26,929 bases of DNA from CAZIVE01 sp964542435 (GTDB lineage: Bacteria > Bacteroidota > Bacteroidia > Bacteroidales > Tannerellaceae), in contig CAZIVE010000030.1 of NCBI GenBank assembly GCA_964542435.1, positions 1 to 26,929 on the forward strand. Direction: 5' to 3'. A program made the position numbers and the translations under genes. The notes below the pieces were generated by a model, which ran no database searches, was not told where the DNA came from, and was given only the letters and a program-made list of their open reading frames with translations. Below are positions 1 through 7,612 of this stretch, piece by piece. Within the stretch, counting starts at the first letter, position 1. Every line of letters begins with the position of its first letter.

Positions 1-641
1 GGGATCAACATCAGCAGCGTGCAGAGTGTCGTGAAGACATTGGCCACGAACACATAACCCACACCATAATCGGGACGGAAGAACCAGTTGATGAGCTGCG
101 GATGGCTGTTGTAGATTCGCGGACAGATAATGAGGAAAAAGATATTCAGGAAAATATTCAGAAAAATGTTAAAGATCTTGATACCCGCAAATCTCCACGC
201 TTTCCCTTTATAACGAAGATAGGCGAACGGGATACAGCAGAAGGCATCAACGGCACAGATCCCGGCCATCATGGCGATATATTCGGGATGCTGGGCATAA
301 CCCAAGCCGGAACTGATATATGGCAACAACGAATAGATGACGAAGACAAACAGTAATGATGACATCATCACGCAGTAGAGAACGGTGGAATAGACGCGCA
401 TCGGTTCCTTCTCCTCCTTCTTGTTGACGAAGCGGAAGAATCCTGTTTCCATTCCGTAGGTAAGCAGGACGAGCAGCAAAGCTGTCCAGCCATACAGGTT
501 CGTGACGATACCGAAATCAGCGGTATTGGTAAAAACTCGTGTGTACATCGGAACGAGCATCCAGTTGAGGAATCGCCCGATGATACTGCTCAATCCATAT
601 ACTGCGGTTTCCTTTGCCAACCGCTTCATTCCTCCTGCCAT
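1..641 (-). CDS. Polysaccharide/oligosaccharide flippase, 5' part (runs off left edge)
   Basis: The reverse strand is open from an ATG at 641 to the window edge (213 codons seen, C-terminus missing). It reads as a multi-spanning membrane protein beginning MAGGMKRLAKETAVYGLSS, followed by long hydrophobic segments separated by short basic loops (GFFRFVNKKEEK, YLRYKGKAWRF). This N-terminal pattern is typical of the Wzx/MATE-like polysaccharide biosynthesis flippases of Bacteroidales, which move lipid-linked sugars across the inner membrane. It lies 31 nt downstream of ruvB on the same strand, so the two are probably cotranscribed. A second in-frame ATG at 629 is an alternative start. The substrate cannot be told from the sequence. 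Family assignment is from recognition of the N-terminus and membrane profile. Confidence 0.8.
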   Translation of the reverse strand, partial: MAGGMKRLAKETAVYGLSSIIGRFLNWMLVPMYTRVFTNTADFGIVTNLYGWTALLLVLLTYGMETGFFRFVNKKEEKEPMRVYSTVLYCVMMSSLLFVFVIYSLLPYISSGLGYAQHPEYIAMMAGICAVDAFCCIPFAYLRYKGKAWRFAGIKIFNIFLNIFLNIFFLIICPRIYNSHPQLINWFFRPDYGVGYVFVANVFTTLCTLLMLI

Positions 642-672
642 TTCTTATTTTATTATAACCTCATCGCATCTG

Positions 673-1695
673 TCAGAAAAGCGACCCTTGCGGATCGATG
701 CGAGTACGTCCCAGGTGTTCATAGGCGAGCTGCGTCACCTCTCTGCCTCGCGGCGTGCGCTTGATAAATCCCTCTTTGATGAGGAAAGGTTCATAAACAT
801 CTTCTATCGTTCCGGGATCTTCGCTTAAGGCTGTAGCTATCGTAGTCAGACCCACAGGACCACCACCGAACTTGTCGATGATCGTAGTCAGCAGCTTGTT
901 GTCTATCTGATCCAATCCGTACTTATCTATATTCAGGGCTTCGAGAGAGAAGCAGGTGATGGCCTTGTCAATCTTGCCCGATCCCTTCACTTGGGCAAAG
1001 TCTCTCACTCTACGAAGCAGGGCATTGGCAATACGGGGCGTACCGCGGCTGCGTGAAGCGATCTCCTTGGCTGCATCGAGGTCGCAGCGGACATTCAGAA
1101 TGTCGGCACTGCGAAGCACGATCTTCGTCAGAGTCTCCTCTTCATAATATTCGAGATGGAGATTGATACCGAAACGGGCACGCAACGGACTGGTGAGAAG
1201 TCCGCTTCGAGTGGTGGCTCCAATCAGCGTGAACGGCGCAAGATCGAGCTGAATGCTTCTCGCACTCGGACCCTTGTCGATGAGGATATCGATACGATAA
1301 TCCTCCATGGCCGAGTAAAGATATTCTTCCACGACAGGGCTCAGACGATGGATCTCATCAATGAAGAGCACATCGTTCTTCTCAAGCGAAGTGAGAATGC
1401 CCGCTAGATCACCCGGTTTGTCAAGCACCGGGCCGGATGTAACTTTGAAGCCTACGCCCAATTCATTGGCAATGATGTTCGACAGCGTGGTCTTTCCCAG
1501 TCCGGGAGGGCCATGCAACAGGACATGATCAAGAGCTTCCTTGCGCATACGCGCTGCCATGACGAAGACCTTCAGATTGGCAACCACCTTTTCCTGGCCG
1601 TTGAAGTCTTTGAAGGAGAGAGGGCGAAGCGCATTTTCAAACTCCCGCTCGCTCTCGGGGACTTTTTCTTCTCTGATGTCGAAGTCGTTTTCCAT
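673..1695 (-). CDS. ruvB: Holliday junction branch migration DNA helicase RuvB
   Basis: A 340-residue protein of normal RuvB length. It shows the Walker A motif GPPGLGKTT (residues 62-70), Walker B LFIDEIH (110-116), sensor GATTRSG (159-165), and PLRARFG (170-176) carrying the arginine finger. The C-terminal winged-helix DNA-binding part ends RTPRGREVTQLAYEHLG. RuvB is the hexameric AAA+ motor that, with RuvA, drives branch migration of Holliday junctions in recombination repair. The reading frame is intact and starts at the first ATG after a good -7 element (1713-1720). It is followed by a flippase gene in the same direction. No ruvA or ruvC is in the window. The call is secure. Confidence 0.98.
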   Translation of the reverse strand: MENDFDIREEKVPESEREFENALRPLSFKDFNGQEKVVANLKVFVMAARMRKEALDHVLLHGPPGLGKTTLSNIIANELGVGFKVTSGPVLDKPGDLAGILTSLEKNDVLFIDEIHRLSPVVEEYLYSAMEDYRIDILIDKGPSARSIQLDLAPFTLIGATTRSGLLTSPLRARFGINLHLEYYEEETLTKIVLRSADILNVRCDLDAAKEIASRSRGTPRIANALLRRVRDFAQVKGSGKIDKAITCFSLEALNIDKYGLDQIDNKLLTTIIDKFGGGPVGLTTIATALSEDPGTIEDVYEPFLIKEGFIKRTPRGREVTQLAYEHLGRTRIDPQGSLF

Positions 1696-1712
1696 ATCGT
1701 TTTATTATAGCA

Positions 1713-1720
1713 CAAAGGTA
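1713..1720 (-). promoter_or_regulatory. Bacteroidota -7 element for ruvB
   Basis: Reading the minus strand, TACCTTTG matches the Bacteroidota -7 consensus TAnnTTTG and sits 18 nt before the ruvB ATG. No clear -33 TTTG is seen. It is arranged back to back with the -7 element of the epimerase gene, 22 bp away. Confidence 0.55.
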
Positions 1721-1742
1721 AACATTCTCCCTGAAAAAGGGT

Positions 1743-1750
1743 TACTTTTG
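1743..1750 (+). promoter_or_regulatory. Bacteroidota -7 element for the epimerase gene
   Basis: TACTTTTG matches TAnnTTTG and lies 42 nt before the ATG at 1792. No convincing -33 element is present at 19-21 bp upstream. Confidence 0.5.
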
Positions 1751-1791
1751 CAGTAGCATACTTAAAATGCAACAACTTAAACTCAAATATC

Positions 1792-3006
1792 ATGGATAAA
1801 TTCAACAGAAACATAGACAATCCCCAGGAATATCTCAAGTTCTGGGATAAGGTTTATAAACGCGAACTGACGACCAACATCCTCCCCTTCTGGATGGCGA
1901 ACGGTCTGGACAAAGAAAACGGTGGTTACTTCACCTGCCTCGGCCGCGACGGAACATTGATGGACTCCACCAAGTCGGTCTGGTTCCAAGGACGGTTTGC
2001 ATTCATCCTCGCCTATGCGTACAACCATGTTGAAATGAATCCCGAATGGCTGACCGCCTGCAAAGATGGTCTCGACTTCATTGAAAAGCATTGTTTCGAT
2101 GACGACGGACAAATGTTCTATTCGGTGACGAAGGAGGGCATTCCAATACGCAAACGCCGCTATGTTTTCTCCGAGACATTCGCCGCCATCGCTATGGCTC
2201 AGTATGCCATTGCTTCAGGAGATCAGAGCTACGCCGTCAAGGCACTCGATCTGTTCAAGAAGGTAGTCAATTACCGCAACCATCCGGAATTGCTGCCGGC
2301 AAAGTTCCGTGAAGGATTCAACGCCAAAGGCCATTCGTTCTGCATGATCCTCATCGACACAGCCGCCCGCATCCGCGAAGCCATACAGGATCCAATACTC
2401 GACAAACAGATCTCTGCCTCCATCAATGAACTGCTCACCGACTTCGTCCATCCGGAATACAAGGCAATCCTGGAGGCTGTCGGACCTCACGGAGAGTTTA
2501 TCGACACACTGGCAGGCCGGACCATCAATCCGGGCCACAGTATCGAGACCTCCTGGTTCATTCTTGAAGAGGCAAAACACCGCAACTGGGACAAGGACAT
2601 GAAAGACCTCGGACTGACGCTCTTCAACTGGTCGTGGAATTGGGGCTGGGACAAACAATACGGCGGTATCAGCTATTTCAAGGACTGCAAGAATTTCCCG
2701 CCGCAGGATTACTGGCACGACATGAAGTTCTGGTGGCCACAATGCGAAGCCATTATCGGTTCGCTGTATGCCTATCTGGCTACGAAGGACATTCACTACC
2801 TCGAACTGCATCGCATGATCAACGAATACACCTTTACCCATTTTCCCGATCCGGAATATCCGGAATGGTACGGCTATCTCCATTTCGACGGATCACTTTC
2901 GCAGCCTGCCAAAGGCAATATGTACAAAGGTCCGTTCCATATTCCGCGTATGATGATCAAATCGTCCATGCTGATCAGCGAGATCCTGGCAAAACGTCCC
3001 CGCTGA
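1792..3006 (+). CDS. N-acylglucosamine 2-epimerase (AGE) family protein
   Basis: A 404-residue protein, the usual length of the AGE family, with no signal peptide and therefore cytoplasmic. AGE enzymes are (alpha/alpha)6 barrels that epimerise sugars at C2, for example GlcNAc to ManNAc, mannose to glucose, or cellobiose. Family-typical stretches are WFQGRFAF near residue 64, the His-Ser-x-Glu-x-x-Trp motif (HSIETSW, about 246-252), and WWPQCEAI (about 314-321) with conserved Trp and Glu. Bacteroidales often carry such an enzyme with sialic-acid or host-glycan genes; here the nearest glycan genes are the fucosidase and GH35 about 5 kb downstream. It is transcribed divergently from ruvB. The exact sugar cannot be assigned: ManNAc/GlcNAc epimerase is most likely, with mannose isomerase-type or cellobiose epimerase the alternatives. 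Confidence 0.88.
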   Translation: MDKFNRNIDNPQEYLKFWDKVYKRELTTNILPFWMANGLDKENGGYFTCLGRDGTLMDSTKSVWFQGRFAFILAYAYNHVEMNPEWLTACKDGLDFIEKHCFDDDGQMFYSVTKEGIPIRKRRYVFSETFAAIAMAQYAIASGDQSYAVKALDLFKKVVNYRNHPELLPAKFREGFNAKGHSFCMILIDTAARIREAIQDPILDKQISASINELLTDFVHPEYKAILEAVGPHGEFIDTLAGRTINPGHSIETSWFILEEAKHRNWDKDMKDLGLTLFNWSWNWGWDKQYGGISYFKDCKNFPPQDYWHDMKFWWPQCEAIIGSLYAYLATKDIHYLELHRMINEYTFTHFPDPEYPEWYGYLHFDGSLSQPAKGNMYKGPFHIPRMMIKSSMLISEILAKRPR

Positions 3007-3100
3007 AGTCCGCAAAGCGCAAAATATCCCAAGGATTCATCCTTTACGAGGGTGTAAATCCCGATTGCAGCCTGCACTACCCACTTACGGATGGTGCAGG
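3007..3100. other. Intergenic lead-in to repeat array 1
   Basis: No gene is seen. Fragments such as GGGTGTAAATCCC and GGTGCAGG resemble degenerate pieces of the adjacent 42-bp unit, suggesting decayed repeats between the epimerase stop codon and the first clear unit. Confidence 0.4.
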
Positions 3101-3379
3101 TTCCATTTTCACCCTGCTCTTGCTACTTGCACACGATGTAAGTTCCGTTTTCACCCTGCTCCTACTACTTGCACACGGTGTAAGTTCCATTTTCACCCTG
3201 CTNNNNNNNNNNNNNNNNNNNNNNNNNNNNNNNNNNNNNNNNNNNNNNNNNNNNNNNNNNNNNNNNNNNNNNNNNNNNNNNNNNNNNNNNNNNNNNNNNN
3301 NNCCGTTTTCACCCTGCTCTTGCTACTTGCACACGGTGTAAGTCCCGTTTTCACCCTGCTCTTGCAGATTACAAGGGTG
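3101..3379 (+). repeat. 42-bp tandem repeat array 1 (contains assembly gap)
   Basis: Units at 3101-3142 and 3143-3184 are complete, and a third starts at 3185 and runs into the N run. After the gap, 3303-3342 is nearly a full unit and 3343-3360 starts another that ends in CTTGCAGATTACAAGGGTG. Each unit reads TTCCRTTTTCACCCTGCT, then a variable TTGCTA-like segment, then CTTGCAC-N3-GTGTAAG. The last part is a 7-bp dyad with one G-T wobble. There are no spacers. The array lies between two convergent genes. A second, inverted family member is at 25077-25290. The gap inside the array indicates that copy number is underestimated. Confidence 0.93.
3203..3302. other. Assembly gap 1 (100 N)
   Basis: Exactly 100 N inside a tandem array, which is the usual placeholder for a gap of unknown length. 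The repeat phase on the two sides is not consistent with 100 bp. Confidence 0.98.
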
Positions 3380-3442
3380 AATAAGGCAAACTGCATATAG
3401 AAAACACACTTTTCGCCGTTTCATAAGACCGCAATAAAAGGA

Positions 3443-3474
3443 AAAGGGGCCACATCAGCCGATGCAGTCCCTTT
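3443..3474 (-). terminator. Probable terminator of the peptidase/PNPOx operon
   Basis: AAAGGG (3443-3448) pairs with CCCTTT (3469-3474), with an inner CATC-AGCC-GATG hairpin. On the minus strand the stem is followed by a T-rich stretch (TTTTCCTTTTATT). It lies 21 nt past the stop codon of the last gene of the minus-strand operon. Confidence 0.55.
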
Positions 3475-3495
3475 GAAATCAGGTATAACAAGTCT

Positions 3496-4095
3496 TTATT
3501 CAAATTCAATAACATCGAAGCCCTGCTGAGCATTGGAAAACTCGGCATGAACCTTGGAGAGATAGAAGAGGCCGATCTTATGTCCGGTCGTTTCGTTATA
3601 CATCTTCTTCAGCTGCGGCATCGACTTGAAAGCCTCCTCCTGTGCAGCGCTGGTCGTGTCGGGAACAACCGTAGCAATGATACGCATCCAAGAACCCGGC
3701 TTCTTGCTCATGGCGCAGATCTCGATATTCGGATTGGCACAAAGCTCTTTGTAAGAAGCTTTGAAGTCTCCCACTCCGATATAGTAATTACCGTTGTAAA
3801 CAAAGTTCATGCCCAGCGGACGAACGTGAGGACGCTGCGGATCAGCGGATGCAAGGAAGAAGTTGGGGCAATCCTTCATGTAGTTCGCAATGAAAGCGAC
3901 GGCTTCAGGCTTTGCCATTTCCTTCTTAGTGAGTTTTTCACCGCTGTTCGTGGCACTCGTGTAAGCGTCAACTTTGGGCTGAGCGGCGGCGGTTGCAGTG
4001 GAATCGGTTGCAGCCGACTGCTGTGATTTGTTTGCAGGCTGCTGGCAACTCATGGCTACGAGAGCCAAGGCTGCAAGGAAATATATTTTCTTCAT
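3496..4095 (-). CDS. PNPOx-like FMN split-barrel lipoprotein (copy A)
   Basis: A 199-residue protein with a lipoprotein signal: MKKIYFLAALALVAMSC, with lipid-modified Cys at 17. A Gln/Ala/Thr-rich linker (about 18-45) follows, then a domain of about 140 residues resembling the pyridoxamine 5'-phosphate oxidase-like FMN-binding split barrel (CPNFFLASADPQRPHVRPLG, then NPNIEICAM and WMRIIATVV). Such barrels bind FMN or F420/heme-type cofactors; the role of exported versions is unknown. It is the last gene of a three-gene minus operon, 25 nt after its paralogue copy B and downstream of a secreted cysteine peptidase. The linker and C-terminus (NAQQGFDVIEFE) are nearly the same as in copy B, so the pair arose by tandem duplication. 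FMN binding is inferred from family resemblance only. Confidence 0.8.
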   Translation of the reverse strand: MKKIYFLAALALVAMSCQQPANKSQQSAATDSTATAAAQPKVDAYTSATNSGEKLTKKEMAKPEAVAFIANYMKDCPNFFLASADPQRPHVRPLGMNFVYNGNYYIGVGDFKASYKELCANPNIEICAMSKKPGSWMRIIATVVPDTTSAAQEEAFKSMPQLKKMYNETTGHKIGLFYLSKVHAEFSNAQQGFDVIEFE

Positions 4096-4120
4096 GGTTT
4101 ACTGATTATTTTAAACGTTA

Positions 4121-4705
4121 TCATTGATATTCCACCACGTCGAAGCCCTGCTGAGCATTGGAGATTTCAGCATGAACTTTGCTCAGGCAATAGAGGTTGG
4201 TCTTGCCCATCTTGGGAGAACCGGTCGGTCCGTAAACCTGTTTGGCCACTGCACTGGTCGTATCGATCACGGCCGTTGCAATGATACGGATCCAAGTGTG
4301 GTCTTTGCTGTTCATCGCACAAATCTCGATATTGGGATTCGCAGCAAGCTCTTTGCAGGAAGCCTTTCCATCGCCGATGCCAAGATAAAGATTGTTGTTT
4401 ACCAAAAAATGAGAGGCAAGCGGGCGAAGATGCGGACGAACCGGATCGCTCGTGGCAAGCAGGAAGTTTGGACAACCTTTCAGATAGGCCTCAATGAACT
4501 TGACAGCCTCTTCTTTCGGCATATCCTTCTTGGTAAGCTTCTCCCCGCTGTTCGTAGCGCTTGTGTAGGCGTCAACCTTGGGTTGAACAGCTGCAGCGGC
4601 TGTTGCAGTTGAATCGGCAGCCGCCGCATCCTGCGGTTTGTTGGCCGGTTGCTGGCAACTCATGGCTATCAGAGCCAGAACTGCTAATGACATGATCTTT
4701 TTCAT
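4121..4705 (-). CDS. PNPOx-like FMN split-barrel lipoprotein (copy B)
   Basis: A 194-residue paralogue of the next gene downstream, with lipobox IAMSC (Cys17), the same Ala/Thr-rich linker (VDAYTSATNSGEKLTKK), and the same barrel landmarks (CPNFLLATSDPVRPHLRPLA, NPNIEICAM, WIRIIATAV). Differences are concentrated in the middle (LVNNNLYLGIGDGKASCKEL versus the copy A version) and before the C-terminus (VAKQVYGPTGSPKMGKTNLYCLSK). It is predicted to be anchored to a membrane on the periplasmic side or outside. The 31-nt gap to the upstream peptidase gene and 25-nt gap to copy A indicate one transcript. A duplicated flavin-type lipoprotein next to a peptidase has no obvious textbook function; it may have a redox or cofactor-binding role. 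Confidence 0.8.
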   Translation of the reverse strand: MKKIMSLAVLALIAMSCQQPANKPQDAAAADSTATAAAAVQPKVDAYTSATNSGEKLTKKDMPKEEAVKFIEAYLKGCPNFLLATSDPVRPHLRPLASHFLVNNNLYLGIGDGKASCKELAANPNIEICAMNSKDHTWIRIIATAVIDTTSAVAKQVYGPTGSPKMGKTNLYCLSKVHAEISNAQQGFDVVEYQ

Positions 4706-4736
4706 GATGTAAGAATTAAATTTTTATATAAAATCA

Positions 4737-5939
4737 TTAGTGAATACTCAATTTATCTCTTAAAGCTTTTGAAAGTGCATCTTTGTGCACCATGACATAG
4801 ATGGTTTTTGCTCTTACAAAACTCTCCGACATATTCAGATAGCCGCCGGAGCTGTTTCGATTCGTTCCCCAGGAATTCTTCGTGATGTAATATTTCGTTC
4901 CGTTCTGATCCTTGGCCATTCCGGTGATGTGCATCAGATGATCGTCGGTCGTGACGAAATGTTCATATCCTTGCTGACGTACTTCAGGCGTAACCTTGAC
5001 TTCGGGATAAGGTTTCTCGCATTTATAGATCTCCTCCAGACGTTCGCTTTCCTTCATTTTGGCAAAACGAGCCGTGTCATCGGGCGAATAAGAAGAGAGA
5101 TCCTTGACTTCCGGATTGATGGCTACACCTTTGCCGAAAAGAAACCCTTTTTCACTCACGTCGCCGTCCCAATCCACCGTGTAACCGCTCTGAAGCGCAT
5201 GATCGATGGCATCTATAAACTCGTCAAGCGGGAGATTATAGATTCTCTCATGTTCCCAGTTGTCGGGAACTTCCAGATCGAAGGCTTCGTAATAGGGGTG
5301 ATGCGTAAAACTGGTGATCTCCACATAGTCGTCCATATTGAGCTTCAGCGAAGCGGCAAAACTCTTAGGCGTATATTCCTTTCCCTGATAGGTAAACTTC
5401 TCCGGCACCTTTCCCAAATAAGTATCGAGAATGTCATGCGTGATCTTTTCATACTCCGGACTACGTTTTTTCAGGTTAACGGCTGCGCCGGCCACTGCTC
5501 CGAGATAAGATGACAATTCCTGATGATCATGATGATCTGAAGCATAATGGATACCCGAGTAAACCTCTTCAGGAACGATTCCTACTTGTGAATAGGCATG
5601 TTTGAAGGTATGCGAAAGACTACCTTCGCCAATGTTGCCCCTACCACGTCTCAGATAATTGTCGTCAAGCTGATTCAGGTATTTCTGATGTACGATGAAC
5701 ATCTCGCTTAGATCGTATGTGCCGCGATTCATGCGCAGCAATTCCGACTCCATGAAGGATGCCGTTGCAAAGCACCAACAGGTGCCACTCGAGCCCTGGT
5801 TTTTAACCGAAGTTGCCGGCAGGCGGACCTCATCCTTGAAAGTATAACCCTGTGCTGAAAGCAGCGAAGGCAGGAGAGCCATCACTGAAATAAGAGCCAT
5901 CGTCTTGACTCTCGTTGAAACGGAGAAAGTGTTCGTCAT
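4737..5939 (-). CDS. Secreted C1-family cysteine peptidase (bleomycin hydrolase/PepC-like)
   Basis: A 400-residue papain-fold peptidase. It has an N-terminal signal peptide (hydrophobic MALISVMALLPSLLSAQG, cleavage near residue 30). The Gln oxyanion residue and catalytic Cys are in NQGSSGTCWCF (Gln48, Cys54), the catalytic His in HLMHITGMA, and the catalytic Asn in TKNSWGT. The long insertions and the HITGMA/KNSWG spacing fit the bleomycin hydrolase/aminopeptidase C (C1B) branch. Classical PepC proteins are cytoplasmic and about 440-470 residues, so this is a shorter, exported version as is common in Bacteroidales. It is first gene of an operon with two PNPOx-like lipoproteins. The start at 5939 fits the -7 element at 5962-5969; a start at 5900 would also leave a signal peptide. 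Confidence 0.9.
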   Translation of the reverse strand: MTNTFSVSTRVKTMALISVMALLPSLLSAQGYTFKDEVRLPATSVKNQGSSGTCWCFATASFMESELLRMNRGTYDLSEMFIVHQKYLNQLDDNYLRRGRGNIGEGSLSHTFKHAYSQVGIVPEEVYSGIHYASDHHDHQELSSYLGAVAGAAVNLKKRSPEYEKITHDILDTYLGKVPEKFTYQGKEYTPKSFAASLKLNMDDYVEITSFTHHPYYEAFDLEVPDNWEHERIYNLPLDEFIDAIDHALQSGYTVDWDGDVSEKGFLFGKGVAINPEVKDLSSYSPDDTARFAKMKESERLEEIYKCEKPYPEVKVTPEVRQQGYEHFVTTDDHLMHITGMAKDQNGTKYYITKNSWGTNRNSSGGYLNMSESFVRAKTIYVMVHKDALSKALRDKLSIH

Positions 5940-5961
5940 GTAGTTGTAGATTTACTTCGCA

Positions 5962-5969
5962 CAAATATA
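5962..5969 (-). promoter_or_regulatory. -7 element for the peptidase/PNPOx operon
   Basis: On the minus strand TATATTTG matches TAnnTTTG and lies 23 nt before the peptidase ATG. No good -33 match is seen. Confidence 0.5.
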
Positions 5970-5989
5970 CAAAGAAGTTGCAACTAATA

Positions 5990-6024
5990 GCCGGATATGA
6001 TTTCAGAAAAAAATCACATCCGGC
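5990..6024 (-). terminator. Hairpin downstream of the beta-helix protein gene
   Basis: GCCGGATATGATTT (5990-6003) is complementary to AAATCACATCCGGC (6011-6024) with a single mismatch, giving a 14-bp stem and 7-nt loop. It sits 30 nt past the stop codon of the minus-strand gene and just before the next promoter. There is no T-run after the stem on the minus strand, so intrinsic termination is likely but not certain. Confidence 0.5.
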
Positions 6025-6053
6025 ATGGATTAAATTTTGATGCAACAGCTATT

Positions 6054-7481
6054 TTAACGAAGCTGAACCTTCTGAACCAAACCCGAACGAAGTCTGGCGA
6101 CATAGTTGCCTGCCGGGACTCCGTTGATCTGCGTTTCACCTGGCAGAATGCTCTTTTCTACAACGATTCGACCCATCATATCGATAAGTTGAAGGTTATC
6201 TTTGGCGGCAGAGACGATGCTTAGCGATCCATTGCGGAGGAGCATCTTCGTCTCGTTGACGATCGGCTCCGTATTCGTCGTCCCCGAGCCGGTCATGGTG
6301 GTGTACTTCAAGGTATAGCCATTTGTATTGATCGTACCGTTATTGACGACCTTGTCCACGTAAGAATTGGCTGTTAGAGTCCACGTTCCGCCGGCGTCGA
6401 TCGTGGCTGTAGTACTCTTTCCCGTATTGTCGGCATCGAAAGCGCCTTTCCATACTGTCCCGTCAGCAACTTCGACCGTTGCAGTACTGTAAGAATCGGC
6501 TTCGATGTTACCGGTGTAGGTCGTACCGCTGCCCGAAAGGATCAGTTCGCCAGTGGCACCATTGGTACTCCAGCGCGTGTTGTAGTCAACCTTCATCAGA
6601 ATGCCGGATGCGATGGAAGTGGATACTCCTTTGAGCGTAGTCGTTCCGGTGCAGTTGGTGACGATTTCAATGAAAGGAGCCGTCGTGCTGGTTGACTTCA
6701 GTGTGCCGCCTGTAGCCGTGATATAGCCATGCTTGCCCGTTCCGGCATCACCTGAACCGCTCTGCAGAATCATCATGGCGCGGGTTGCATTATCACCGGC
6801 CGTAATCGTACTGTTGTTGATCGTGATGCTGTTGGATCCTTCGATAACGCCGATCTCGCCTTTGGCAGAACTGCCCGTGATGCCGTTCACCGTCAGCGTA
6901 CCTGTAGAATAGAGCACAGCACAATCGCCGCCAGTCGTCGTATAAGTTCCGCCAGTGACGGTTTCCGTGCCACCTCCGCGATCCAAAGCGATGACGGAGC
7001 TGTTGTTCCCGGCTGTCGTGATGGTCAGATTCTTAGCCACCAATGTTCCGCCGCCTGTCGTGTGAATGCCTCGAGAAAGATTCTGTGTACAATTGATTGT
7101 CATATCTGATACGTTGATAGTTCCGCCATAGCAAACGATGCCATTGGCACCCTTAGCATTGGTTGTGATGGTTCCACCGGATACGGTCAGAGTGCCGCCC
7201 GTTCCGAGAATGGCAGCATTGGTTCCATAGAAGCTACTTCCGTCGGAATCGCTGGTGTCGCCGGTTTTGTTATACGTACAATTGGTCAGAGTGGCAGTTC
7301 CACCAGAAACCTTGACGCAGTTGGCATCCGAAGAAGAACTTGTATAAGTTTGATCACTGTAAGAGACCGAACCGTTTGCTACGGTCAATGTGTTGTCTGA
7401 TGCTTTGGTCTGTGCCGATAATCCCAGACTACTGAGGGCGGCTACAGCCAGAAAAGCGATGAAAAACGAATGCTGTTTCAT
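6054..7481 (-). CDS. Secreted beta-helix-type surface protein with T9SS-like C-terminal domain
   Basis: A 475-residue protein with a signal peptide (MKQHSFFIAFLAVAALSSLGLSAQ). Residues about 30-400 are rich in Thr, Gly, Ser and Asn and form irregular strand-turn repeats (GGTATLTNCTYN, GGTLTVSGGTITTNAKG, GGTINVSDMTINCTQN), as in right-handed parallel beta-helix or pectin-lyase-like adhesins. The final 65 residues (DMMGRIVVEKSILPGE, then VPAGNYVARLRSG) resemble the Por/type IX secretion sorting domain of Bacteroidota, which directs export and attachment at the cell surface. No catalytic motif is seen. It is probably monocistronic, with hairpins on both sides. It could be an adhesin or a polysaccharide-binding protein; the ligand is unknown. 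Confidence 0.75.
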   Translation of the reverse strand: MKQHSFFIAFLAVAALSSLGLSAQTKASDNTLTVANGSVSYSDQTYTSSSSDANCVKVSGGTATLTNCTYNKTGDTSDSDGSSFYGTNAAILGTGGTLTVSGGTITTNAKGANGIVCYGGTINVSDMTINCTQNLSRGIHTTGGGTLVAKNLTITTAGNNSSVIALDRGGGTETVTGGTYTTTGGDCAVLYSTGTLTVNGITGSSAKGEIGVIEGSNSITINNSTITAGDNATRAMMILQSGSGDAGTGKHGYITATGGTLKSTSTTAPFIEIVTNCTGTTTLKGVSTSIASGILMKVDYNTRWSTNGATGELILSGSGTTYTGNIEADSYSTATVEVADGTVWKGAFDADNTGKSTTATIDAGGTWTLTANSYVDKVVNNGTINTNGYTLKYTTMTGSGTTNTEPIVNETKMLLRNGSLSIVSAAKDNLQLIDMMGRIVVEKSILPGETQINGVPAGNYVARLRSGLVQKVQLR

Positions 7482-7539
7482 GATTTAATAAAGGATAGAG
7501 AAGAAGAAAAAAGGAATAATAACACACAATTCCTTATGA

Positions 7540-7566
7540 AAAAAGGTTGCATCAAACTGCAACCTA
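7540..7566 (-). terminator. Intrinsic terminator of the NimA/PNPOx-like gene
   Basis: AGGTTGCA (7545-7552) pairs perfectly with TGCAACCT (7559-7566) around a 6-nt loop. On the minus strand the stem is followed by a run of T (complement of A at 7540-7545). It is 46 nt after the stop codon at 7613. Outer arms TTCCTTA/TAAGGAA (7531-7537, 7566-7572) could extend the structure. Confidence 0.8.
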
Positions 7567-7612
7567 AGGAACGGATGAGAGGGAGCTCACGCCGGAACAA
7601 AAAGGATCAGTG

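Noticed and set aside
2215..2883. 222-codon minus-strand open frame opposite the epimerase
   Set aside because: It is a shadow of the epimerase gene, without recognisable domain or promoter.
3101..3379. Possible CRISPR array
   Set aside because: Units are contiguous 42-bp copies with no unique spacers, and no cas genes are nearby.
2634..3400. Plus-strand reading frames across array 1 giving a 14-residue protein repeat
   Set aside because: The openness follows from 42 being a multiple of three. The frames overlap the epimerase gene or run through the N gap, and array 2 does not keep a matching protein.
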